The translations under genes and the position numbers were made by a program. Positions 15,076-22,562 of a DNA stretch of 33,335 bases are shown here, one piece after another. The first letter of the stretch is position 1. Each line of letters opens with the position of its first letter. This DNA comes from Martinezella calliandrae (GTDB taxonomy: Bacteria > Pseudomonadota > Alphaproteobacteria > Rhizobiales > Rhizobiaceae), in assembly GCF_030272695.1 (NCBI RefSeq), contig NZ_JARFYN010000069.1, forward strand, positions 1 through 33,335, in the 5' to 3' direction. The notes beneath the pieces were generated by a model. That model worked only from the letters and a program-made list of their open reading frames with translations. It was not told where the DNA came from and made no database searches.

Positions 15076-16086
15076 TTAGGGTCGGACGATGACCTTGATC
15101 TCGCCCGGCAATGGCGCGCTGCCCACCACTTCCGCGACCTCTTCGAGACCAATGCTTCTGGTCACCAGCATATCCAGCTCCAACGCCCCGCTCGCGACTA
15201 ATGCAGCTGCCCGCGAATGGGTGAACGGATTGAGATAAGCCGGCCTTATGTCGACTTCACTGACGAGCAGGTCGAAAGGCAGGACGGGCACCTCGACACC
15301 TCTAGGCGTCACTCCGAAAAGTACGAAGGTGCCACCGCGCCGCGCCATTCGTAGACCGGTCCGCAATGTGTCGGCAACACCGGCACATTCGATGACGACA
15401 TCGGCACCACCATGAGAGACGTCTCGAACGGCTGCGACCGCGTCCGAGGCTGTTGGGTCGAAGGCATGCGTCGCTCCCACCTGCAGCGCGGTCTGCCGTC
15501 TCGAGAGCTGCCGTGTGATCAATATTACTTGGCTTGCTCCAGCCAAGCGGGCCAACTGCACCATAAGCAGGCCGATCACGCCCCCTCCCAGGATAGCAAC
15601 GCTCTCGCCCGGACGGATCTCCGCCTTGTCGATGGCATGAAGGCAGCAGGCAAGCGGCTCGCAGAAAGCGCCATGCACAGGATTAAGATTGGCAGGCAGC
15701 ATGAATGCCTGACGATGCGGCACCGCTACATGTTCGGCAAAGCCGCCGTCTCGTGTCACGCCGATCGCCGTCAAATTCTCGCACAGGTTCACCCGCCCGC
15801 GTGCGCAGGCATGACAGCGGCCACAGGCAATATTCGGATCCACGGTCACGAGCTCGCCGCCGGCAAAACCCGCGACCTCATCGCCGACCCCTTCCACGAT
15901 GCCGCAGAATTCATGGCCCATCGTGACCGGAATAGCCGTCGGATACTCGCCCTTGAACATATGGCGATCGGAGCCGCAAATGCCGGCAGCCAGGACACGG
16001 ACGAGCAATTCGCCCGGCCGGGCAACCGGCTTCTCGACGCTGTGCATCGTCATCGATCCGATCGACTCCAAGCGGACAGACTTCAT
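15076..16086 (-). CDS. zinc-dependent alcohol/polyol dehydrogenase
   Basis: Medium-chain dehydrogenase of 336 aa, oxidising an alcohol or polyol with NAD(P). Catalytic zinc ligands are suggested by the Cys in GICGSDRH and by GHEFCGIVEGVGDEV. Structural zinc cysteines are in CGRCHACARGRVNLC at about residues 88-102. The cofactor fold has ILGGGVIGLLM at about 165-175. A GGAGGAGAGGA ribosome site lies right before the ATG at 16086. It is the last gene of the aldolase-led run, 82 bases after the SDR. It resembles sorbitol/threonine-type dehydrogenases; the substrate is unassigned. Confidence 0.9.
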   Translation of the reverse strand: MKSVRLESIGSMTMHSVEKPVARPGELLVRVLAAGICGSDRHMFKGEYPTAIPVTMGHEFCGIVEGVGDEVAGFAGGELVTVDPNIACGRCHACARGRVNLCENLTAIGVTRDGGFAEHVAVPHRQAFMLPANLNPVHGAFCEPLACCLHAIDKAEIRPGESVAILGGGVIGLLMVQLARLAGASQVILITRQLSRRQTALQVGATHAFDPTASDAVAAVRDVSHGGADVVIECAGVADTLRTGLRMARRGGTFVLFGVTPRGVEVPVLPFDLLVSEVDIRPAYLNPFTHSRAAALVASGALELDMLVTRSIGLEEVAEVVGSAPLPGEIKVIVRP

Positions 16087-16099
16087 TCCTCTCCTCCTC

Positions 16100-16116
16100 G
16101 CTTACGATTTCACATC
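16100..16116. promoter_or_regulatory. possible degenerate LacI operator before the alcohol dehydrogenase
   Basis: GCTTACGATTTCACATC matches the 17-bp repeat found before the aldolase gene at 13 of 17 positions. It sits about 14 bases upstream of the dehydrogenase start, close to where the proximal operator sits before the aldolase (about 15 to 18 bases). The match is weak and may be chance. Confidence 0.25.
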
Positions 16117-16168
16117 GCAGAATGGCGAACCCACCCGGCACGGGCCTTGGAAGGTCCGGACAGAACGA

Positions 16169-16957
16169 TCAGCTCATCACATTGCCGCCATCGACATTGT
16201 AGCACTGCGCGACGATATATGCCGCATCCGGCCCAGCCAGAAAGGCAGCCATGGCTGCCTGTTCTTCGGACGTGCCAAATCGTCCGGCGGGGACGCCGGC
16301 GGCCACACGGCGCTTCACCGCACCGGGCTGCAAACCTTCGCGGCTCCCAAGTTTCGCATCGACGACGTCCCACATCGGCGTATCGACCACGCCGGGAGCG
16401 ATGGCGTTCACGTTGATCCCGTGGCGGATCAGTTCCAGGGCGCAGCTTTGGGTGATGCTGATGACGGCCGCTTTGGAGGCGCAATATGCCACGGCAGGTC
16501 CCTCGCCACGACGGCCGGCCTGAGAGGAAAAGTTGATGATGCGTCCGCCCTCGCCTCTCTCCACCATATGCCGGGCAACCGCCTGCGTCATGAAAATTAC
16601 GCCTTCGATGTTGACCTGGAAGACCGTGGCGGTGCGCTCGCGCGAAATCTCCAGGATGGATTGGGCGTCGTAAATGCCGGCGGCGTTCACCAGTATGTCT
16701 ATCTTGCCGGCCGCCTCTATCGAAAAGGCCACGGCGGCGTCGATGCTCTCCTGGCTGGTCACGTCGAGCGCCACACCCCAGCTAGCAGGCCCGATCGCCT
16801 TCGCGACCCCAGCGCATCCTTTGCCATCCAGATCCGCCACGACGACCTTCGCGCCTTCGGCTGCGAAGCGTTCACAAACAGCCTTGCCGATGCCGCTGGC
16901 GCCTCCGGTGACCAATGCCACCTTTTCGGACAGTCGAGATGTCTGCACAAAAGTCAT
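16169..16957 (-). CDS. short-chain dehydrogenase/reductase (SDR)
   Basis: Classical SDR of 262 aa. Cofactor motif VTGGASGIGKA at about residues 16-26, structural NAAG at about 90, catalytic Ser in NFSSQAG, and YCASKAA for the catalytic Tyr and Lys. The C-terminus VAQCYNVDGGNVMS is typical. A GAGGAG lies about ten bases upstream of the ATG. It probably oxidises or reduces a sugar or polyol intermediate of this catabolic run. It is separated from the kinase gene by 109 bases, the largest gap in the run, so an internal promoter is possible. Confidence 0.9.
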   Translation of the reverse strand: MTFVQTSRLSEKVALVTGGASGIGKAVCERFAAEGAKVVVADLDGKGCAGVAKAIGPASWGVALDVTSQESIDAAVAFSIEAAGKIDILVNAAGIYDAQSILEISRERTATVFQVNIEGVIFMTQAVARHMVERGEGGRIINFSSQAGRRGEGPAVAYCASKAAVISITQSCALELIRHGINVNAIAPGVVDTPMWDVVDAKLGSREGLQPGAVKRRVAAGVPAGRFGTSEEQAAMAAFLAGPDAAYIVAQCYNVDGGNVMS

Positions 16958-17066
16958 TGCGTCAACTCCTCATTCGCCGCACCACCACGGCCGCTACTAC
17001 GCATAGCTTCAAGTCGTCAGTTCTTACTTGGATCCTGATTGTGCCACCCTGTCCCAAAGAGGACGG

Positions 17067-18125
17067 TTAATGGGACACTAGGACCATCTCCTTCGCGTCC
17101 TCAAGAAGGACCGCCATCTCGGGGATACCGTCGGTGGCTGTCATGCCTCCAAGACAACGGGCAGCCGCACTATGGGCGACGGCGCAAATGCGCTCGATGG
17201 GCCAGTCCTCGTGCAGGCCGTAAAGCACAGCGGCGCAGAAGGCGTCCCCGGCTCCGACGGTACTGACGATGTTGCCCGGATCGACGGATCGCGACCGCGT
17301 GACGACCGGCGGAGCACCGCGTGCAAACCAGAAACTGAATTCCGGCGCATGGATGACAACGGCTTTGACGACACCAGTTGCCAGCAACCGCTCGCCGGCA
17401 GTCAGAAGGGCCGCCTCGATCAACTCTCCCTTCGCATCACGCACGGTGACATCGGCTGCCCGCCCTGCCTCAAGCTCATTGATGATAAGGAAATCGCAAT
17501 AGGGCAGAGCGACACCAACTTTGGCGGCGAATTCCGGATCTTCGCTCGACACGAAATCCACGCAGGTGGTGAGCCCCGCGCGACGAGCGGTTTCCAACAG
17601 GCGCGATGCTCCGGAACGGCCGTCCGGGCCGATCCGGTCGAGACCGGGCAGCAACATCAGATAGCCGAGATAGAACAGCCTGTAGCCAGCGCCCGCAAAG
17701 ACTGCAGGTGACACGAGCGTGTCCGTCACCGCATCGTTGGCGCCGCCATGATAGAAGAAGGTGCGGTTCTGACCGGGCACGTTCATGACATGCGTGTGTC
17801 CCGTCACCTGGTCGGCAAGCGGCGTTAGGCGGCCGATATCGATGCTTGCGGCCGCAAGGCGGGCCCTGACGATCTCTCCATCCGCGTCCGCGCCGATGCA
17901 ACCAGCCGCGGCGAGCTTTCCAGGAAAGCCAAGCGAGGCCAAGTCGGTGACCACATTGGCGGCACCTCCTCCGACGCCCACATCCTGATGCAGGATATGC
18001 GCGAGATTACCCTGCCCGGGCCAGTGGGACAGCGTATGCACGCGGTCGACGATGAAGTTTCCCGCGCAAACAATGCCTCCCTTGTCTTTCTTTTCGCTGC
18101 AGCGAACCTCCTCCCCGGTCCGCAT
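17067..18125 (-). CDS. PfkB-family carbohydrate kinase
   Basis: Ribokinase-like sugar kinase (352 aa), transferring phosphate from ATP to a sugar or sugar phosphate. The N-terminal signature lies around GGGAANVVTDLASLGF, and the C-terminal motif VSTVGAGDAFCAAVLYG has the catalytic Asp at about residue 294. ATG at 18125 is chosen because it overlaps the stop of the isomerase gene by one base (TAATG), a typical coupled start. The frame could extend seven residues further. Between isomerase and aldolase in function, it would make the phosphorylated substrate of the aldolase. The exact sugar cannot be deduced. Confidence 0.9.
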   Translation of the reverse strand: MRTGEEVRCSEKKDKGGIVCAGNFIVDRVHTLSHWPGQGNLAHILHQDVGVGGGAANVVTDLASLGFPGKLAAAGCIGADADGEIVRARLAAASIDIGRLTPLADQVTGHTHVMNVPGQNRTFFYHGGANDAVTDTLVSPAVFAGAGYRLFYLGYLMLLPGLDRIGPDGRSGASRLLETARRAGLTTCVDFVSSEDPEFAAKVGVALPYCDFLIINELEAGRAADVTVRDAKGELIEAALLTAGERLLATGVVKAVVIHAPEFSFWFARGAPPVVTRSRSVDPGNIVSTVGAGDAFCAAVLYGLHEDWPIERICAVAHSAAARCLGGMTATDGIPEMAVLLEDAKEMVLVSH

Positions 18126-18796
18126 TAGCCACCTGCCTCGTTCCAAAGGGGTCTGAGAGGCGGCTCATCCTCCTCGATCGCCGCGAAGCGCCCGATCGGC
18201 TCCAGGAAGTAATTATCGCTATTGTCGTCATTGACCTGGCTGACCTCGCCGACGAACACGGGCCCGCCGCCCTTTCGACCGTAGAAGCGATGATAGAGCT
18301 CGGTACGGATCGTTACGCTCTGGCCGGGAGATAGAAGCAGCGGCTCCCAAACGGCAAGCTTCCTCGGCAAGCCATCCACCGGAACGGTCACATCGTCCGG
18401 CAGTACATTGCCGTCGGGGCCGCTTGCCGCGAATTCGATGACGAGATCGCCGCCGGCCCTGTTGATGATGTCTTCCATCTTTGCCGCGTGGCGGTGGGTC
18501 GGTGTCTCCTGCCGTTCCTCGACGAAAAGCAGCTTTTCGGCATAGGTGCGCTCGCCCTCAACTCCAACAATGCCGTTGCGTAGGCAAAACAGCACGAGGC
18601 CGCATTCGGCAAACCGGCCTGAACCGAAGTCAGTGACATCCCATCCCAACTGATGAGCGCGCAGATAGCGTGCCGCTTCCGGATTGGCGGCGAAATCCGC
18701 CGCTACCCAATAGCCCCATTCCGGCAGCGACCATCGCCAATGTTCGAGGGTCTTCGTTGCGCGCCGCAGCGCTTCATTGATCTCGGAACGCTTCAT
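18125..18796 (-). CDS. D-lyxose isomerase family protein
   Basis: Cupin-fold sugar isomerase of 223 aa, matching the D-lyxose ketol-isomerase family (Lyx_isomer), which interconverts D-lyxose and D-xylulose and often D-mannose and D-fructose. Probable metal ligands His101, His103 and Glu108 lie in THRHAAKMEDI, and His169 in ELYHRFYG; Lys106 is the likely catalytic lysine. Its length is normal for the family. It overlaps the Gfo/Idh gene by four bases (ATGA) and the kinase gene by one, so these three are one translational unit. The true substrate may be another aldose, given the neighbours. Confidence 0.85.
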   Translation of the reverse strand: MKRSEINEALRRATKTLEHWRWSLPEWGYWVAADFAANPEAARYLRAHQLGWDVTDFGSGRFAECGLVLFCLRNGIVGVEGERTYAEKLLFVEERQETPTHRHAAKMEDIINRAGGDLVIEFAASGPDGNVLPDDVTVPVDGLPRKLAVWEPLLLSPGQSVTIRTELYHRFYGRKGGGPVFVGEVSQVNDDNSDNYFLEPIGRFAAIEEDEPPLRPLWNEAGG

Positions 18797-19950
18797 AGGG
18801 CGGTCGCTCCTTCATAGTCGACCGGCACCACGATATTGTCGCGGCCGGATTTGAGCGCCGCGGTCAGGACCGCGTGGTGGGCCTGCGCCTCGGCAGGTGT
18901 CGCGCAGCCAAAGCCGTTTGCATTTCCCCCCGCGAGCTCATCGACGAAGGCCGCCCACATCTGCTGGATAGCATCAGTAAAGCCGAATTCGAAAATCTTG
19001 CCGGTGATCGTTGGAAAAAGCGAGCCGTATCCAATATCCTCAGTGCTCCAAGCCTGGGCGCCGCCGTTATAGTCCATCCACCGCCACTGGCGCGGCGACT
19101 TCGTGCTGAAGAAGGCGCTTTTCTTCATGCCGAGGACGCGAATGTACCATGTGTTGGATTCACCGGGCGCGATGCGCCAGGTTTTCAGCACCATTGGAAA
19201 ATCCTGGCCCTTCGTCCTGACGCGGGTGCTGATCGTGGCATTGTCCCAGGTAGTACAGGGCAACATTCCACCCTTGCCGTCCGGGCGCTCGGTGACCTTC
19301 TTGACCAGTTGCGCGTGCAGGGTTTGCGGACGCCAGCCAAGCCGTAGCGGCACGTGCAGCACATGCATGCCGAGATCGCCCATGCAACCATATTCGCCGT
19401 TGATATCGGCCATGCGTTTCCAGTTGATCGGCTTTTGCCGGTCGATATCAGAGGAGTGCAGGAAACCCGCTTCCACTTCGAGGATATCTCCCATCTCCCC
19501 ACTTTCGGCGAGCGCGATGACCTTCTGCGCTCCGGGAAAGAAGGGCATTTCCGACGAGCAGCGGACCAGGAGTTCGGGATGCTCGGAAAGAACCGCCATG
19601 ATCTCCCGGTTCTGGGCAGCATCCATGCCGAACGGCTTTTCGCCGAGCAGGTGCTTTCCGGCCTTCAGAATATCGATGTAGAACTGCTGGTGTAGCGCAT
19701 GCGGCACGGCGCAATAGATCGCATCGACCTCAGGATTGGCCAGGAGTTCCTTATAGTCGGGAGTGAACTGTCGGACCGACGGCACATTGTCCCTAAACCA
19801 GTCCAGAAGTGCCGCATTGGTGTCGCAGACGGCGATGATTTCCGGCCGCGCCTTCACATCGACCAAATGCAGCCAGCGCGCCGCAGAACTCGCGAACTCG
19901 CGCCCCATCAGCCCACAGCCGATCACGCCGAAGCGGAATATTCTTGTCAT
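18793..19950 (-). CDS. Gfo/Idh/MocA-family oxidoreductase
   Basis: NAD(P)-dependent sugar dehydrogenase or sugar-modifying enzyme (385 aa). The Rossmann motif GVIGCGLMGREF is at about residues 7-18, and GEKPFGMDAAQN (EKP motif with the catalytic lysine) at about 107-118. The C-terminal substrate domain follows. The start at 19950 has a GGAGGAG directly upstream; a longer frame adds five residues. It lies 21 bases after the aldolase gene and overlaps the isomerase gene. It probably carries out the first oxidation, or an epimerisation, of the imported sugar. Confidence 0.9.
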   Translation of the reverse strand: MTRIFRFGVIGCGLMGREFASSAARWLHLVDVKARPEIIAVCDTNAALLDWFRDNVPSVRQFTPDYKELLANPEVDAIYCAVPHALHQQFYIDILKAGKHLLGEKPFGMDAAQNREIMAVLSEHPELLVRCSSEMPFFPGAQKVIALAESGEMGDILEVEAGFLHSSDIDRQKPINWKRMADINGEYGCMGDLGMHVLHVPLRLGWRPQTLHAQLVKKVTERPDGKGGMLPCTTWDNATISTRVRTKGQDFPMVLKTWRIAPGESNTWYIRVLGMKKSAFFSTKSPRQWRWMDYNGGAQAWSTEDIGYGSLFPTITGKIFEFGFTDAIQQMWAAFVDELAGGNANGFGCATPAEAQAHHAVLTAALKSGRDNIVVPVDYEGATAL

Positions 19951-19971
19951 GGCTCCTCCTCCCAAAATACG

Positions 19972-20796
19972 TCAGGCTAGATGCCGCGAGGCTTCTTCCG
20001 TGGATGCCTTGTCATGGACGATCGCCATCAAAGCGCGTGTCATGCCGCCGGGATTGTTGTGCTGAATGACGTTGCGGCCGTAGACGATGCCGCGAGCGCC
20101 TTGCTCCATCAACTGCTTTGTGCGGGTCAGGATTTCCTGGTCGGAAACGCGACCGCCGCCACGTACCAGCACCGGAAGGCCCTGGGCGATTTCAACGACG
20201 CGATAATATTCCTGAACATTGTCGCACGGGTCGGCCTTGATGATATCAGCGCCGAGTTCGGCCGCCTGACGGACAAGCGGCAGGATTTTGTCGATCGTGC
20301 CATCGACCATGTAGGCTCCCTTGGAATTGTCCTGCATGACCAGCGGCTCGACCATCAGGGGCATGCCGTAGTTCTCGCACTCCCGTTTGAGACTATTCAC
20401 GTTGCGCACGCAGGCGCGGTAGACTTCGGGCTGGTCCGGCAACATCAAGAGATTGACGACGACACAGGCAGCGTCCAATGCAACGCCCTGCTCGACGGCC
20501 CTGTCGATCATTTCCGAAAACAGCGCGGACGGCAGCGGATTGCCATAGATGTTGGCGATGTCCGTGCGCAGCACCAGCGCCGGGCGTTGCTTGCCGGGAA
20601 TTGCCTGCAGAAGCGGCGCCGTGCCCGGTGGAAGCTGAATGGCATCCGGGCTTGCATCCGCAATCACCTTAATGGCCGTCTTCATATCCTCAATGCCGGC
20701 CAGAAAAGTTCGCTCATTGAACATGCCGTGATCAATGGCGACGTCGAAGCAATTTCCAGACGCGCCGAAAAGGCGGTTGAGCCGCGCGGACTTCAT
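19972..20796 (-). CDS. class I aldolase of the DhnA/LsrF/FbaB type
   Basis: Schiff-base aldolase or thiolase-like protein of 274 aa, resembling archaeal-type class I fructose-bisphosphate aldolase (DhnA) and LsrF. DVAIDHGMF lies at about residues 18-26. The probable Schiff-base lysine is Lys187 in GADIIKADPC, and the phosphate-binding region is VRGGGRVSDQEIL, with YGRNVIQH near the end. ATG at 20796 has GGGAGGAA before it and begins the conserved part; an extra 11 residues upstream would cover the operator. First gene of the run. It presumably cleaves a ketose (bis)phosphate to triose products. Fructose-, tagatose- or deoxy-sugar phosphates are all possible. Confidence 0.88.
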   Translation of the reverse strand: MKSARLNRLFGASGNCFDVAIDHGMFNERTFLAGIEDMKTAIKVIADASPDAIQLPPGTAPLLQAIPGKQRPALVLRTDIANIYGNPLPSALFSEMIDRAVEQGVALDAACVVVNLLMLPDQPEVYRACVRNVNSLKRECENYGMPLMVEPLVMQDNSKGAYMVDGTIDKILPLVRQAAELGADIIKADPCDNVQEYYRVVEIAQGLPVLVRGGGRVSDQEILTRTKQLMEQGARGIVYGRNVIQHNNPGGMTRALMAIVHDKASTEEASRHLA

Positions 20797-20810
20797 CGAG
20801 TTCCTCCCAA

Positions 20811-20828
20811 TGCGGTAACGTTTCCACA
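20811..20828. promoter_or_regulatory. LacI-type operator O1 (proximal)
   Basis: TGCGGTAACGTTTCCACA is a near-palindrome centred on AACGTT, typical of LacI-family sites. It overlaps the predicted transcription start and lies 15 bases upstream of the aldolase ATG. The 17-mer GGTAACGTTTCCACATC (20814-20830) recurs exactly at 20870-20886. Confidence 0.75.
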
Positions 20829-20832
20829 TCCC

Positions 20833-20860
20833 ACATTAGGGAACCGGGGTTATGAGTCAA
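20833..20860 (-). promoter_or_regulatory. predicted promoter of the aldolase-led operon
   Basis: On the minus strand, TTGACT (20855-20860) and TAATGT (20833-20838) are separated by 16 bases. The first is a good -35 box and the second a partial -10 box. The promoter is bracketed by the two operator copies, so a repressor at O1 would block the start site and one at O2 would sit just upstream of the -35. Confidence 0.55.
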
Positions 20861-20866
20861 GGCTCG

Positions 20867-20884
20867 TGTGGTAACGTTTCCACA
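20867..20884. promoter_or_regulatory. LacI-type operator O2 (distal)
   Basis: TGTGGTAACGTTTCCACA differs from its own reverse complement at a single symmetric pair. It lies 56 bases (centre to centre) from O1, upstream of the -35 box. The pair suggests cooperative binding or looping by the LacI-family regulator encoded at 14028-15047. That assignment is by proximity and site type only. Confidence 0.75.
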
Positions 20885-21126
20885 TCGTGGATTTTATGTC
20901 TAAGCCGACAGAACCCAGCCACGCAAACAATTGAGATACGCATATTTCGGCATCCGACCCCACGAGGCCTTACCGCTGGCGATGGCGATGGGGCCAGACC
21001 ATCGACGGGCTATGGTGACCGCTCGTTGGTAGCGCTGCGCTTACCAACCAACTCTCAAACAGCAATCGGCGAGATTTGTTCCATTGCACGCGAACTTGCC
21101 GCCGCCGGAAAGGGTAATGCTTGTCG

Positions 21127-21336
21127 TCATTTGACACCGATGAGTTTCACGAGCTGATTTTCGTCGTGAACACCCTGCCTATAGAGTTCAATAACCATTG
21201 CCGCAATTTGTTCGGCTTCTTCGGTATCGCGCGCAATATTGCGTTTGATCAAAATCGCATCAAAAGCGCGTTGGCAGATGTCTAAATCCGTTGAATCCAG
21301 GGCCATGTCATGCTTGCTGAGGTATTCTTTGATCAT
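21127..21336 (-). CDS. small conserved hypothetical protein
   Basis: A 69-residue soluble, probably helical protein (MIKEYLSKHDMALDSTDLD..., ending VHDENQLVKLIGVK). I recall similar short rhizobial proteins but know no function. ATG at 21336 has GGAAGAA eight bases upstream; the frame continues 64 residues further, but that stretch includes the small-RNA terminator and looks non-coding. It lies downstream of the EcfG-type promoter at 21530-21555, so readthrough past the terminator at 21449 could place it in the general stress response. A hairpin at 21025-21048 lies beyond its stop. Confidence 0.65.
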   Translation of the reverse strand: MIKEYLSKHDMALDSTDLDICQRAFDAILIKRNIARDTEEAEQIAAMVIELYRQGVHDENQLVKLIGVK

Positions 21337-21448
21337 GGTTATTCTTCCGCCCCATCGCCAGCGCCATAGCGACAAACAATACATTTTCAACCGAATTGAA
21401 TTCCAGCACAATAGTGTTAGGGGCTTGCGCGCCTCAACCATCTTCGAC

Positions 21449-21475
21449 AAAAAAGAGCCCCGCTGTGAGCAGGGC
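21449..21475 (-). terminator. intrinsic terminator of the candidate small RNA
   Basis: On the minus strand GCCCTGCT-CAC-AGCGGGGC forms an 8-bp stem (one G-U pair) followed by TC and six U residues. This is a textbook rho-independent terminator, and no annotated coding gene on the minus strand ends just before it. Confidence 0.8.
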
Positions 21476-21523
21476 AGAGAAGTGAGAGTGCAGATAATGT
21501 GACTTGCAAAACACAAGTCCCGA
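21449..21523 (-). ncRNA. candidate stress-regulated small RNA
   Basis: A minus-strand transcript of about 75 nt is predicted between the EcfG-type promoter (21530-21555) and the intrinsic terminator (21449-21475). Besides the terminator stem it contains a perfect 6-bp hairpin, GACTTG-TGTTTTG-CAAGTC (21501-21519). The stretch between the two stems is single-stranded and pyrimidine-rich (around CACTCTCACTTCTC), which could pair with Shine-Dalgarno regions. I do not recognise it as a named RNA family. The 5' end is estimated from the promoter and may be off by several bases. Confidence 0.55.
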
Positions 21524-21529
21524 AACACA

Positions 21530-21555
21530 AACGATTTATCGCAGCTTTTGGTTCC
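21530..21555 (-). promoter_or_regulatory. EcfG (general stress sigma) type promoter
   Basis: On the minus strand GGAAC (21551-21555) is followed after 17 bases by CGTT (21530-21533). This matches the GGAAC-N16/17-CGTT consensus used by EcfG/RpoE2 sigma factors in alphaproteobacteria. It points at the short RNA and, beyond it, the 69-residue protein gene. Confidence 0.65.
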
Positions 21556-21612
21556 AATTCGCGAGCACGCGAGGCAAAAGACCTTCGACCGCGACTTTCT
21601 CGTGATCTAACG

Positions 21613-21653
21613 AAACCCGCCGTTGGCGTGAGGGGCGACCAACGACGGGTTTT
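21613..21653. terminator. bidirectional hairpin terminator
   Basis: AAACCCG-C-CGTTGG and CCAACG-A-CGGGTTT form a 13-bp stem with one central mismatch and a 12-base loop. On the plus strand it ends in TTTT; on the minus strand a shorter TTT follows. No gene that it clearly terminates is visible; it may insulate the small-RNA promoter from the transporter side. Confidence 0.6.
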
Positions 21654-21781
21654 CATCAATGTCATTAAATTGGCCGGCTCATCCAACCGAACGTGGAACG
21701 TCAGCGACCGTTGATTGTTCCACCATCGTCGGGACCGAGTTCTGATGGACATGACTGTTGCGAATGAGGGGTGCGGCCCGC

Positions 21782-22303
21782 GCCACGACGATCTATGTGA
21801 CCCATGACCAGGTGGTCGAGGCCATGACGATGGCCGACAAGATCGTCGTCCTGCATGGGGGCCTGATCGAACAGATCGGCGCGCCACTCGATCTCTATGA
21901 TCGCCCCGCCAATCTTTTTGTCGCCGGCTTCATCGGCTCTCCCGCGATAAACTTCATCGACGGCAAAATCGAAGAAGGCGTATTTCGCTGCGACAACGGC
22001 CTTATCTTGACTCTGCCGGAAGGGCTGCCCATCGCACAGCATGGCGGTCGCCCGTTGGTCTACGGCATCCGACCCGAACATATTCGCGCCGAAACGGGAG
22101 GCATTTCGGGACGGGTCGAGATTGTCGAGGGCACGGGCTCGGAGATTTATGCCAGGCTCGATTGCGGCGGCCAGCAATTATCCTGCCTCTTCCGCGAACG
22201 GCTCGACATCCGCTTCGGCGACACGGTCGGAACCGCGATCGACGCGATCAGCGCGCATCTGTTCGAAAAGGCAAGCGGCAAGCGGCTCGCTTTCGATCGT
22301 TAG
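21782..22303 (+). pseudogene. truncated MalK/UgpC-type ABC ATPase (C-terminal part)
   Basis: The sequence begins abruptly at ATTIYVTHDQ, the switch-histidine region of CUT1-type sugar transporter ATPases, and continues with EAMTMADKIVVL, IGAPLDLYDRPANLFVAGFIG and a C-terminal TOBE-like regulatory domain (VYGIRPEHIR). Walker A, the signature and Walker B are all missing. The switch region reads DQVVEAMT with one extra Val compared with the usual DQVEAMT. The residues before ATTIY do not match the family, which marks the breakpoint near 21780. An ATG at 21758 is open but would give a protein that cannot bind ATP. Confidence 0.8.
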
Positions 22304-22562
22304 GCGGGCGCGTCCGCCAACTCTCACCTCGGCCAGTTCTCACGTATGTCCGTTATGTCGCGACTGTCGGCAGCGTGCGCCGCGAAAAAGCGATCATCGG
22401 GTGTTTCGAAGACGAACAAATTCGCCAATACGATGAGTTCATCGTTTACTTGGATCAAAATTGCGCAGAATATTAGCAAGTTAGGGAGGACGCCTTCGGC
22501 CCCACTCTCGATAAATTGCGCTCGAACGGCTCTCCTCCCTTGCTTTCATGGGAGGACCAATC

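Noticed and set aside
15068..15083. GACCC...GGGTC hairpin between the LacI and alcohol dehydrogenase genes
   Set aside because: A 5-bp stem that overlaps the dehydrogenase stop; too short to support a convergent terminator call.
22304..22476. Open frame ending with CFEDEQIRQYDEFIVYLDQN
   Set aside because: It overlaps the ATPase remnant in another frame, has no convincing start or ribosome site, and resembles nothing I know.
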